Notes under the pieces: generated by a model
Database searches by the model: none
Told to the model about the DNA's origin: nothing
The model's input: only the letters and a program-made list of their open reading frames with translations
Shown: piece by piece, positions 46,643-58,229 of the stretch
How positions within the stretch are numbered: the first letter of the stretch is position 1
How the letters are laid out: each line of letters starts with the position of its first letter
Position numbers and translations under genes: made by a program
Assembly (NCBI GenBank): GCA_023678885.1
Contig: JAHCLQ010000858.1
Span: 33,407-97,406, forward strand
Reading direction: 5' to 3'
DNA from: Pogostemon cablin
Lineage: Eukaryota > Streptophyta > Magnoliopsida > Lamiales > Lamiaceae
DNA: 64,000 bases

Positions 46643-47142
46643 CTAGAAAGGAGATGATCAATTAAAGACAAATTAAATATAACTAACTATTAGCGGTAAC
46701 ATTCCTTTCATTGCTAAAATAAATCCTAATCGAGTTCGAACGAGTCGATATTAAATAAAAATGGTATGTAACTCCTTAACATCAGTTCCCAAACCCACGT
46801 AACCCGTTTCAATACAATAACTAAACGAAACGATAGAAAATAAGTTTGAATTCGACATAAAAATTCTGAAATTTTCCAGCTAGCGGCAGTTTACGAGAAA
46901 AATCATAACTAATTGTAGAATAATCGGATTGAGGCGTTTCAAGTGGCTACGGAAAGCTAACAAGTTCAGCTACGTACAGAAATTAAGTTTGCAAAATTTC
47001 GAGGCAATGGCTATGTCAAAATCAGTTCGAACAGTCTGCGAATTACCCACATACCAAAAGAAAAACACCACAAAATTACAAAACCATGGAAGAAGGAAGC
47101 TTATTTCACACACCATATACCTCAAAACAACTTAGAAACCAC
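46643..47142 (-). other. Candidate 500-bp intron (minus strand)
   Basis: On the - strand a donor CCTAG/GTGG at 47,143/47,142 and an acceptor TTTCTAG/GT at 46,643/46,642 bound exactly 500 bp. The interval is AT-rich, a usual property of plant introns, and has multiple stops in all - strand frames. It contains the TTG-initiated + frame 46,929-47,135, which is therefore best treated as spurious. The prediction rests on sequence signals only. Confidence 0.4.
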
Positions 47143-47240
47143 CTAGGATGAGGGTTGTAAGGGAGAATTTGATCAACAAGGGTTTCTCCTCTTCACTCTA
47201 TTCTTTCCCCTCTTTTGTTTTTCTTCTCCCGTTCTTCTCT
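47143..47240 (-). other. Candidate leader exon 1 (minus strand)
   Basis: Downstream of the TATA-like box on the - strand lies a purine-rich stretch (AAAAAGAGAGAAG, then GAGGGGAAAG) followed by CCCTTGTTGATC and CCCTCATCCTAG at the splice donor. It has no ATG, so it would be untranslated leader. A transcription start near 47,240 is inferred from typical spacing to a TATA box and is not observed directly. The transcript would run leftward through the island and, if not terminated, into the - strand of the left array. Confidence 0.38.
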
Positions 47241-47265
47241 CTTTTTTTTTAACTTTAGTCTTACT

Positions 47266-47276
47266 AATTATATATC
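47266..47276 (-). promoter_or_regulatory. TATA-like box of a putative minus-strand promoter
   Basis: On the - strand these bases read GATATATAATT, a good TATA-box core, about 30 bases before a purine-rich leader and about 120 bases before a splice-donor-like site. In AT-rich DNA such matches also arise by chance; the ordered combination of TATA box, leader and donor is the support. Confidence 0.4.
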
Positions 47277-47299
47277 AGGCCATTTAAGTGGGCTGAAAC

Positions 47300-47520
47300 T
47301 TTGGGCCACAAAATAAATAAATAAATAAGTTTGGGCTTTCCAAAAAATTCTAGTTGGGCTAAGATAGGGATGGCCTTTTGGGACATAAAATAAATAAATA
47401 GGTTTTGGGCTTTCTAAAAAAAATCTAGTTGGGCTAAGATAGGGCTGGCCTTTTGGACCGTAAAATAAATAAATAGGTTTTTTGGACTTTCTAAAAAAAA
47501 TCTAGTTGAGCTAAGATATT
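47300..47520. repeat. Three 75-77-bp direct repeats at the island's right edge
   Basis: The repeats share TTTGGG-CC, then AAAATAAATAAATA, GGGCTTTC and finally TCTAGTTGGGCTAAGATA. The last motif starts at 47,349, 47,424 and 47,501, giving spacings of 75 and 77 bp. The A/T tetranucleotide stretch AAATAAATAAAT expands by one AAAT in copy 1. Copy 3 has GAG in place of GGG in that motif and runs directly into the satellite at about 47,523. The repeats lie just upstream of the putative - strand promoter. Confidence 0.9.
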
Positions 47521-47585
47521 ATAATTACGATCAACATTTCCTTTGTTTTGATGCATATTACCTTCATTTTGATGCATATTTCCTT

Positions 47586-50500
47586 CATTTTGATGTATTA
47601 CTTCATTACGATCGACATTTTTACTTTATTTTGATGCATACTTACTTAATTTCGATTCATATTTTCTTCATTTTGATGCATACTTACTTCATTACGATCA
47701 ACATTTTCTTCATTTTGATGCATATTTCCTTCAATTTGATGGATATTTACTAAATTACGATCAATGTTTCCTTCGTTTCGATGCATATTTACTTCATTTT
47801 AATGCATATTCACTTCATCACGATCATCATTTCCTTCGTTTCGAAGCATATTTACTTTATTTTGATGCATATACCTCATTACGATCAACATTTCCTTCGT
47901 TTCGATGCTTATTTCTTTCGTTTCGATGCATATTTACTTCACTTTGATTCAAATTATTATGCATATTTAATTCGTTTCGATGCATATTTCTTTTGTTTTG
48001 ATTGATATTTACTTTATTTTGATGCATATTTACTAAATTACGATCAACATTATATTCGTTTTATGCATATTTACTTCATTTTGATGGATATTAACTTCAT
48101 TGTGATCAACATTTCCTTCGTTTCGATGCAAATTTACATCATTTTGATACATATTTACTTCACTACGATCAACATGTCCTTCGTTTCGATGCATATTTCC
48201 TTCATTTAATGCATATTTACTTCATTACTATCAACATTTCCTTCGATTCGTTGCATATTTCCTTCATTTCGATGCATATTTCCTTCGTTTCGATGTATAT
48301 TTACTTTATTTTGATGCATATTTACTTCATTTCGATGCATATTTCCTTCATTTTGATGCATATTTACTTCATTACGATCAACATTTCCTTCGTTTTGATG
48401 CATATTTCCTTCAATTTGATGGATATTTACTACATTATGATCAATGTTTCCTTCGTGTCGATGCATATTTACTTCATTTTAGTGCATATTCACTTCATCA
48501 CGATCAACATTTCCTTTGTTTCGATGCATATTTACTTTATTTTGATGCATATACCTCATTACGATCAACATTTCCTTCGTTTCGATGCTTATTTCTTTCG
48601 TTTCCATGCATATTTATTTCATTTAGATTCAAATTATTATGCATATTTAATTCGTTTCGATGCATATTTCTTTCGTTTTGATTTATATTTACTTTATTTT
48701 GATGCATATTTAATAAATTACGATCAACATTATCTTCGTTTTGTTGCATATTTACTTCATTTTGATGGATATTTACTTCATTATGATCGACATTTCCTTC
48801 GTTTCGATGCAAATTTACTTCATTTTGATACATATTTACTTCACTACGATCAACATGTTCTTCATTTCGATGCATATTTCCTTCATTTAATGCATATTTA
48901 CTTCATTACGATCAACATTTCTTTCGATTCGATGCATATTTCTATAATTTTGATGCATTTTTCCTTCGTTTTGATGTATATTTACTTTATTTTGATGCAT
49001 ATTTACTTCATTTCGATGAATATTTCCTTCATTTTGATACATATTTACTTCATTACGATTAACATTTCCTTCGTTTTGATGCATATTTCCTTCATTTTGA
49101 TGCACATTTCAATCATTTTGATGCATATTTCCTTCATTTTGATGGATATTTACTACATTATGATCAATGTTTCCTTCGTTTCGATGCATTTTTACTTAAT
49201 TTTGATGCATATTCACTTCATCACGATCAACATTTCCTTCGATTCGATGCATATTTCCTTCATTATGATGCATATTTCCTTCGATTTGAAGTATATTTAC
49301 TTTGTTTTGATGTATATTTACTTTATTTTGATGCATATTTACTTCATTTGGATGCATATTTCCTTCATTTTGATGCATATTTATTTCATTCGTATGCATA
49401 TTTCCTTCATTTTGATGCATATTTACTTCATTACGATCGATATTTTTACTTCATTACGATCAACATTTCCTTCGATTCGATGCATATTTCCTTCATTATT
49501 ATGCATATTTCTTTCGTTTTAATGTATATTTACTTTATTTTGATGCATATTTACTTCATTTCGATGCATATTTTCTTCATTTTGATGCATATTTACTTAA
49601 TTATCAACATTTCCTTCGTTTTGATGTATATTTCTTTTATTTTGAAGCATATTCGCTTCATTTTGATTAATATTTCTTTGTTTTGATGCATATTTCCTTC
49701 ATTTTGATGGATATTTACTTCATTACGATCATTATTTACTTCGTTTTTATGCATATTTCCTTCATTTCGATGCATATTTCTTTTGTTTCGATGTATATTT
49801 ACTTAATTTTGATGCATATTTACCACATTTCTATGCATATTTTCTTCATTTTGATTCATATTTACTTCATTATCATAAACATTTCCTTCGTTTTGATTTA
49901 TATTTTCTTCATTTTGATGCATATTTACTTCATTTTGATGCATATTTCCTTCGTTTTGATGCATATTTCCTTCATTTTGATGGATATTTACTTCATTACG
50001 ATCAATATTTCTTTCGTTTCGATGCATATTTACTTCATTTCGATGCATATTTCTTTCATTTCGATGTATATTTACTTCATCTTGATACATATTTACTTCA
50101 TTTCGATGCATATTTTCTTCATTTTGATGCATATTTACTTCATTACGATCAACATTTCCTTCGTTTTGATGCTTATTTCCTTCATTTTGATGTATTACTT
50201 AATTACGATCGACATTTTTACTTCATTAGGATCAACATTTCATTCGATTCGATGCATATTTCCTTCATTTTGATGCATATTTCCTTCGTTTTGATGCATA
50301 TTTTCTTCATTTTGATGGATATTTACTTCATTACGATCAATATTTCTTTCCTTTCGATTCATATTTCCTTCATTTTGATGCATATTTCTTTCATTTCGAT
50401 GTATATTTACTTCATCTTGATACATATTTACTTCATTTCGATGCATATTTTCTTCATTTTGATGCATATTTACTTCATTACGATCAACATTTCTTTCGTT

Positions 50501-52907
50501 TTGATGTATATTTCCTTCATTTTGATGTATTACTTCATTACGATCGACATTTTCTACTTCATTACGATCAACATTTCCTTTGATTCGATGCATATTTCCT
50601 TCATTTTGATGCATATTTCCTTCGTTTTGATGTATATTTACTTTATTTTGATGTATATTTACTTCATTTCGATGCATATTTTATTCATTTTGATGCATAT
50701 TTACTTCATTTTGATGCATATTTACTTCATTTCCTTCGTTTCGATGCATATTTCTTTCATTTCGATGAGTATTTACTTCATTTTGATGCTCATTTTCACG
50801 TTTCGATTCATATTTACTTCTTTTTGATTCAAATTATTATTCATATTTAATTCGTTTTGATGCATATTTTTTTCGTTTCGATGCATATTTTCTTCATTTT
50901 GATGTATATTTACTTCATTACAATCAATATTTTCTTCGTTTCGATGCAAGTTTACTTCATTTTGATACTTATTTACTTCACTACGGTTAACATGTCCTTC
51001 GTTTCGATGCATATTTCCTTCATTTAATGCATATTTACTTCATTACGATCAACATTTCCTTCGATTCGATGCATATTTCATTAATTTTGATGCATATTTC
51101 CTTCGTTTTGATGTATATTTACTTCATTTGATGCATATTTACTTCATTTCGATGAATATTGCATTATTTTGATGCATATTTACTTCATTTCGTTGCATAT
51201 TTTCTTCATTTTGATGCATATTTACTTCGTTATCATCAACATTTCCTTCGTTTTGATGTATATTTCCTTCATTTTGATGCATATTTGCTTCATTTTGATG
51301 CATATTTCTTTGGTTTTGATGCATATTTCCTTCATTTTGATGGGTATTTACTTCATTACGATCATTATTTACTTCGTTTTGATGCATATTTCCTTCATTT
51401 CGATGCATATTTCTTTTGTTTCGATGTATATTTACTTAATTTTGATGCATATTTACTTTATTTCGATGCATATTTTCTTCATTTTGATGCATATTTACTT
51501 CATTATCATAAACATTTCCTTTGTTTTGATGTATATTTTCTTCATTTTGATGCATATTTACTTCATTTTGATGTATATTTCCTTCGTTTTGATTCATATT
51601 TCCTTCATTTTGATGGATATTTACTTCATTACGATCAATATTACCTTTGTTTCGATGCATATTTCCTTCATTTCGATGCATATTTCTTTCATTTTGATGT
51701 ATATTTACTTCATCTTGATACATATTTACTTCATTTCGATGCATATTATCTTCATTTTGATGCATATTTACTTCATTACGATCAACATTTCCTTCGTTTT
51801 GATGCATATTTCCTTCATTTTGATGCATATTTCCTTCATTTTGATGTATTACTTCATTACGATCGACATTTTTACTTCATTACAAACAACATTTCCTTCG
51901 ATTCGATACATATTTCCTTCATTTTGATGCATATTTCCTTCGTTTTGATGTATATTAACTTCATTTTGATGTATATTTACTTCATTTCGATGCATATTTT
52001 CTTCATTTTGATGCATATTTACTTCATTACGATCAACATATCCTTCGTTTTGTTGTATATTTCTTTCATTTTGATGCATATTTACTTTATTTTGATGCAT
52101 ATTTCCTTTGTTTTGATGCATATTTCCTTCATTTTGATGCATATTTACTTCATTACGATCAACATTTCCTTCGTTTTGATGTATATATCCTTCATTTTTA
52201 TGCATATTTACTTCATTTTGATGCATATTTCCTTCGTTTTGATGCATATTTCTATCATTTTGATGCACATTTCCATCATTTTGATGCATATTTCCTTCAT
52301 TTTGATGGATATTTACTACATTATGATCAATGTTTCCTTCGTTTCGATGCATTTTTACTTCATTTTGATGCATATTCACTTCATCACGATCAACATTTCC
52401 TTCGATTCGATGCATATTTCCTTCATTATGATGCATATTTCCTTCGTTTTGATGTATATTTACTTCGTTTTGATGTATATTTACTTCATTTTGATGCATA
52501 TTTACTTCATTTGGATGCATATTTCCTTCATTTTGATGCATATTTACTTCATTTGTATGCATATTTCCTTCATTTTGATGCATATTTACTTCATTACGAT
52601 CGATATTTTTACTTCATTACGATCAACATTTCCTTCGATTCGATGCACATTTCCTTCGATTCGATGCATATTTCCTTCATTATTATGCATATTTCTTTCG
52701 TTTTAATGTATATTTACTTTATTTTGATGCATATTTACTTCATTTCGATGCATATTTTCTTCATTTTGATGCATATTTACTTCATTATCATCAACATTTC
52801 CTTCGTTTTGATGTATATTTCTTTTATTTTGATACATATTCGCTTCATTTTGATGAATATTTCCTTCGTTTTGATGCATATTTCCTTCATTTTGATGGGT
52901 ATTTACT
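47586..52907. repeat. 5.32-kb tandem segmental duplication, copy 1
   Basis: This segment, starting near a GATGTATTACTTCATTACGATCG block, recurs from 52,908 with an offset of 5,323 bp that becomes 5,321 bp after two single-base deletions in copy 2 (near 53,791 and 54,119). Within it lie three GATTCAAATTATT-type insert units (about 47,946, 48,627 and 50,826) and ACATGTCC-type landmarks near 48,168, 48,850 and 50,986. Differences between copies are few in the inferred translations. The first 60 bp right of the island (47,523-47,585) are satellite but outside the duplicated block. Confidence 0.92.
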
Positions 52908-55900
52908 TCATTTTGATGTATTACTTCATTACGATCGACATTTTTACTTTATTTTGATGCATATTTACTTAATTTCGATTCATATTTTCTTCATTTTGAT
53001 GCATATTTACTTCATTACGATCAACATTTTCTTCATTTTGATGCATATTTCCTTCAATTTGATGGATATTTACTAAATTACGATCAATGTTTCCTTCGTT
53101 TCGATGCATATTTACTTCATTTTAATGCATATTAACTTCATCACGATCATCATTTCCTTCGTTTCGAAGCATATTTACTTTATTTTGATGCATATACCTC
53201 ATTACGATCAACATTTCCTTCGTTTCGATGCTTATTTCTTTCGTTTCGATGCATATTTACTTCACTTTGATTCAAATTATTATGCATATTTAATTCGTTT
53301 CGATGCATATTTCTTTTGTTTTGATTGATATTTACTTTATTTTGATGCATATTTACTAAATTACGATCAACATTATATTCGTTTTATGCATATTTACTTC
53401 ATTTTGATGGATATTAACTTCATTGTGATCAACATTTCCTTCGTTTCGATGCAAATTTACATCATTTTGATACATATTTACTTCACTACGATCAACATGT
53501 CCTTCGTTTCGATGCATATTTCCTTCATTTAATGCATATTTACTTCATTACTATCAACATTTCCTTCGATTCGTTGCATATTTCCTTCATTTCGATGCAT
53601 ATTTCCTTCGTTTCGATGTATATTTACTTTATTTTGATGCATATTTACTTCATTTCGATGCATATTTCCTTCATTTTGATGCATATTTACTTCATTACGA
53701 TCAACATTTCCTTCGTTTTGATGCATATTTCCTTCAATTTGATGGATATTTACTACATTATGATCAATGTTTCCTTCGTGTCGATGCATATTACTTCATT
53801 TTAGTGCATATTCACTTCATCACGATCAACATTTCCTTTGTTTCGATGCATATTTACTTTATTTTGATGCATATACCTCATTACGATCAACATTTCCTTC
53901 GTTTCGATGCTTATTTCTTTCGTTTCCATGCATATTTATTTCATTTAGATTCAAATTATTATGCATATTTAATTCGTTTCGATGCATATTTCTTTCGTTT
54001 TGATTTATATTTACTTTATTTTGATGCATATTTAATAAATTACGATCAACATTATCTTCGTTTTGTTGCATATTTACTTCATTTTGATGGATATTTACTT
54101 CATTATGATCGACATTTCCTCGTTTCGATGCAAATTTACTTCATTTTGATACATATTTACTTCACTACGATCAACATGTTCTTCATTTCGATGCATATTT
54201 CCTTCGTTTAATGCATATTTACTTCATTACGATCAACATTTCCTTCGATTCGATGCATATTTCTATAATTTTGATGCATTTTTCCTTCGTTTTGATGTAT
54301 ATTTACTTTATTTTGATGCATATTTACTTCATTTCGATGAATATTTCCTTCATTTTGATACATATTTACTTCATTACGATTAACATTTCCTTCGTTTTGA
54401 TGCATATTTCCTTCATTTTGATGCACATTTCAATCATTTTGATGCATATTTCCTTCATTTTGATGGATATTTACTACATTATGATCAATGTTTCCTTCGT
54501 TTCGATGCATTTTTACTTAATTTTGATGCATATTCACTTCATCACGATCAACATTTCCTTCGATTCGATGCATATTTCCTTTATTATGATGCATATTTCC
54601 TTCGATTTGATGTATATTTACTTCGTTTTGATGTATATTTACTTTATTTTGATGCATATTTACTTCATTTGGATGCATATTTCCTTCATTTTGATGCATA
54701 TTTACTTCATTCGTATGCATATTTCCTTCATTTTGATGCATATTTACTTCATTACGATCGATATTTTTACTTCATTACGATCAACATTTCATTCGATTCG
54801 ATGCATATTTCCTTCATTATTATGCATATTTCTTTCGTTTTAATGTATATTTACTTTATTTTGATGCATATTTACTTCATTTCGATGCATATTTTCTTCA
54901 TTTTGATGCATATTTACTTAATTATCAACATTTCCTTCGTTTTGATGTATATTTCTTTTATTTTGAAGCATATTCGCTTCATTTTGATTAATATTTCTTT
55001 GTTTTGATGCATATTTCCTTCATTTTGATGGGTATTTACTTCATTACGATCATTATTTACTTCGTTTTGATGCATATTTCCTTCATTTCGATGCATATTT
55101 CTTTTGTTTCGATGTATATTTACTTAATTTTGATGCATATTTACCTCATTTCTATGCATATTTTCTTCATTTTGATTCATATTTACTTCATTATCATAAA
55201 CATTTCCTTCGTTTTGATTTATATTTTCTTCATTTTGATGCATATTTACTTCATTTTGATGCATATTTCCTTCGTTTTGATGCATATTTCCTTCATTTTG
55301 ATGGATATTTACTTCATTACGATCAATATTTCTTTCGTTTCGATGCATATTTACTTCATTTCGATGCATATTTCTTTCATTTCGATGTATATTTACTTCA
55401 TCTTGATACATATTTACTTCATTTCGATGCATATTTTCTTCATTTTGATGCATATTTACTTCATTACGATCAACATTTCCTTCGTTTTGATGCATATTTC
55501 CTTCATTTTGATGTATTACTTAATTACGATCGACATTTTTACTTCATTAGGATCAACATTTCATTCGATTCGATGCATATTTCCTTCATTTTGATGCATA
55601 TTTCCTTCGTTTTGATGCATATTTTCTTCATTTTGATGGATATTTACTTCATTACGATCAATATTTCTTTCCTTTCGATTCATATTTCCTTCATTTTGAT
55701 GCATATTTCTTTCATTTCGATGTATATTTACTTCATCTTGATACATATTTACTTCATTTCGATGCATATTTTCTTCATTTTGATGCATATTTACTTCATT
55801 ACGATCAACATTTCTTTCGTTTTGATGTATATTTCCTTCATTTTGATGTATTACTTCATTATGATCGACATTTTCTACTTCATTACGATCAACATTTCCT

Positions 55901-58229
55901 TTGATTCGATGCATATTTCCTTCATTTTGATGCATATTTCCTTCGTTTTGATGTATATTTACTTCATTTTGATGTATATTTACTTCATTTCGATGCATAT
56001 TTTATTCATTTTGATGCATATTTACTTCATTTTGATGCATATTTACTTCATTTCCTTCGTTTCGAGGCATATTTCTTTCATTTCGATGCGTATTTACTTC
56101 ATTTTGATGCTCATTTTCACGTTTTGATTCATATTTACTTCTTTTTGATTCAAATTATTATTCATATTTAATTCGTTTTGATGCATATTTTTTTCGTTTC
56201 GATGCATATTTTCTTCATTTTGATGTATATTTACTTCATTACAATCAATATTTTCTTCGTTTCGATGCAAGTTTACTTCATTTTGATACTTATTTACTTC
56301 ACTACGGTTAACATGTCCTTCGTTTCGATGCATATTTCCTTCATTTAATGCATATTTACTTCATTACGATCAACATTTCCTTCGATTCGATGCATATTTC
56401 ATTAATTTTGATGCATATTTCCTTCGTTTTGATGTATATTTACTTCATTTGATGCATATTTACTTCATTTCGATGAATATTGCATTATTTTGATGCATAT
56501 TTACTTCATTTCGTTGCATGTTTTCTTCATTTTGATGCATATTTACTTCATTATCATCAACATTTCCTTCGTTTTGATGTATATTTCCTTCATTTTGATG
56601 CATATTTGCTTCATTTTGATGCATATTTCTTTGGTTTTGATGCATATTTCCTTCATTTTGATGGGTATTTACTTCATTACGATCATTATTTACTTCGTTT
56701 TGATGCATATTTCCTTCATTTCGATGCATATTTCTTTTGTTTCGATGTATATTTACTTAATTTTGATGCATATTTACTTTATTTCGATGCATATTTTCTT
56801 CATTTTGATGCATATTTACTTCATTATCATAAACATTTCCTTTGTTTTGATGTATATTTTCTTCATTTTGATGCATATTTACTTCATTTTGATGCATATT
56901 TCCTTCGTTTTGATTCATATTTCCTTCATTTTGATGGATATTTACTTCATTACGATCAATATTACCTTTGTTTCGATGCATATTTCCTTCATTTCAATGC
57001 ATATTTCTTTCATTTTGATGTATATTTACTTCATCTTGATACATATTTACTTCATTTCGATGCATATTATCTTCATTTTGATGCATATTTACTTCATTAC
57101 GATCAACATTTCCTTCGTTTTGATGCATATTTCCTTCATTTTGATGCATATTTCCTTCATTTTGATGTATTACTTCATTACGATCGACATTTTTACTTCA
57201 TTACAAACAACATTTCCTTCGATTCGATACATATTTCCTTCATTTTGATGCATATTTCCTTCGTTTTGATGTATATTAACTTCATTTTGATGTATATTTA
57301 CTTCATTTCGATGCATATTTTCTTCATTTTGATGCATATTTACTTCATTACGATCAACATATCCTTCGTTTTGTTGTATATTTCTTTCATTTTGATGCAT
57401 ATTTACTTTATTTTGATGCATATTTCCTTTGTTTTGATGCATATTTCCTTCATTTTGATGCATATTTACTTCATTACGATCAACATTTCCTTCGTTTTGA
57501 TGTATATATCCTTCATTTTTATGCATATTTACTTCATTTTGATGCATATTTCCTTCGTTTTGATGCATATTTCTATCATTTTGATGCACATTTCCATCAT
57601 TTTGATGCATATTTCCTTCATTTTGATGGATATTTACTACATTATGATCAATGTTTCCTTCGTTTCGATGCATTTTTACTTCATTTTGATGCATATTCAC
57701 TTCATCACGATCAACATTTCCTTCGATTCGATGCATATTTCCTTCATTATGATGCATATTTCCTTCGTTTTGATGTATATTTACTTCGTTTTGATGCATA
57801 TTTACTTCATTTTGATGCATATTTACTTCATTTGGATGCATATTTCCTTCATTTTGATGCATATTTACTTCATTTGTATGCATATTTCCTTCATTTTGAT
57901 GCATATTTACTTCATTACGATCGATATTTGTACTTCATTACGATCAACATTTCCTTCGATTCGATGCACATTTCCTTCGATTCGATGCATATTTCCTTCA
58001 TTATTATGCATATTTCTTTCGTTTTAATGTATATTTACTTTATTTTGATGCATATTTACTTCATTTCGATGCATATTTTCTTCATTTTGATGCATATTTA
58101 CTTCATTATCATCAACATTTCCTTCGTTTTGATGTATATTTCTTTTATTTTGATACATATTCGCTTCATTTTGATGAATATTTCCTTCGTTTTGATGCAT
58201 ATTTCCTTCATTTTGATGGGTATTTACTT
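52908..58229. repeat. 5.32-kb tandem segmental duplication, copy 2
   Basis: This is the second copy, directly adjoining the first. At the junction near 52,907 a GATGGGTATTTACTTCATTTTGATG sequence, split across two units, passes straight into TTACTTCATTACGATCG. At the end of copy 2 (about 58,217) the same GGGTATTTACTTC unit continues instead into ATTACGATCATT. The junction is therefore an exchange between two different points of the array within a unit. Confidence 0.9.

Larger units (their letters stand above)
45851..47522. other. Non-satellite island between two array blocks
   Basis: This 1.67-kb stretch has none of the 21-bp periodicity and visibly higher sequence complexity. It contains GC-richer parts (46,080-46,240) and AT-rich parts. 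No intact protein-coding gene is visible on either strand; the one moderately long + frame (46,929-47,135) starts at TTG and overlaps a better-supported - strand intron. Content, left to right: unrecognised sequence, three 46-48-bp repeats, an AT-rich stretch, a candidate - strand exon 2, a 500-bp intron, a candidate exon 1, a TATA-like box and three 75-77-bp repeats. I see no terminal inverted repeats, LTR-type TG/CA ends or target-site duplication. It could be the 5' part of a plant transcription unit or non-autonomous transposon inserted in, or left between, arrays. Confidence 0.85.

Noticed and set aside
46929..47135. 68-codon + strand frame in the island
   Set aside because: It begins with TTG, not ATG, lies within the better-supported - strand intron, and has no recognisable motif.
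45851..47522. Complete LTR retrotransposon or DNA transposon
   Set aside because: No TG/CA ends, paired long terminal repeats, terminal inverted repeats, target-site duplication, or gag, polymerase or transposase coding is visible. A fragment or non-autonomous derivative remains possible.
45851..47522. tRNA, rRNA or other structured RNA genes
   Set aside because: I found no cloverleaf-like arrangement, internal A/B-box pair or rRNA-like segment on either strand by eye.
51849..52583. 244-codon - strand frame with MHQNEGN-type heptads as a coiled-coil protein
   Set aside because: The heptad period comes from the 21-bp DNA unit. The residues do not show the hydrophobic a/d pattern of a coiled coil, and the same peptide is encoded nearly everywhere in the array.
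51159..52706. 515-codon + strand open frame (and similar ones at 56,480-58,027, 60,275-61,666 and 48,209-49,522) as a real protein gene
   Set aside because: The product is only degenerate heptapeptides, switches repeat phase part way, and overlaps equally long open frames in another + frame and on the - strand. The 21-bp unit length explains it, and no domain, intron signal or promoter is associated.
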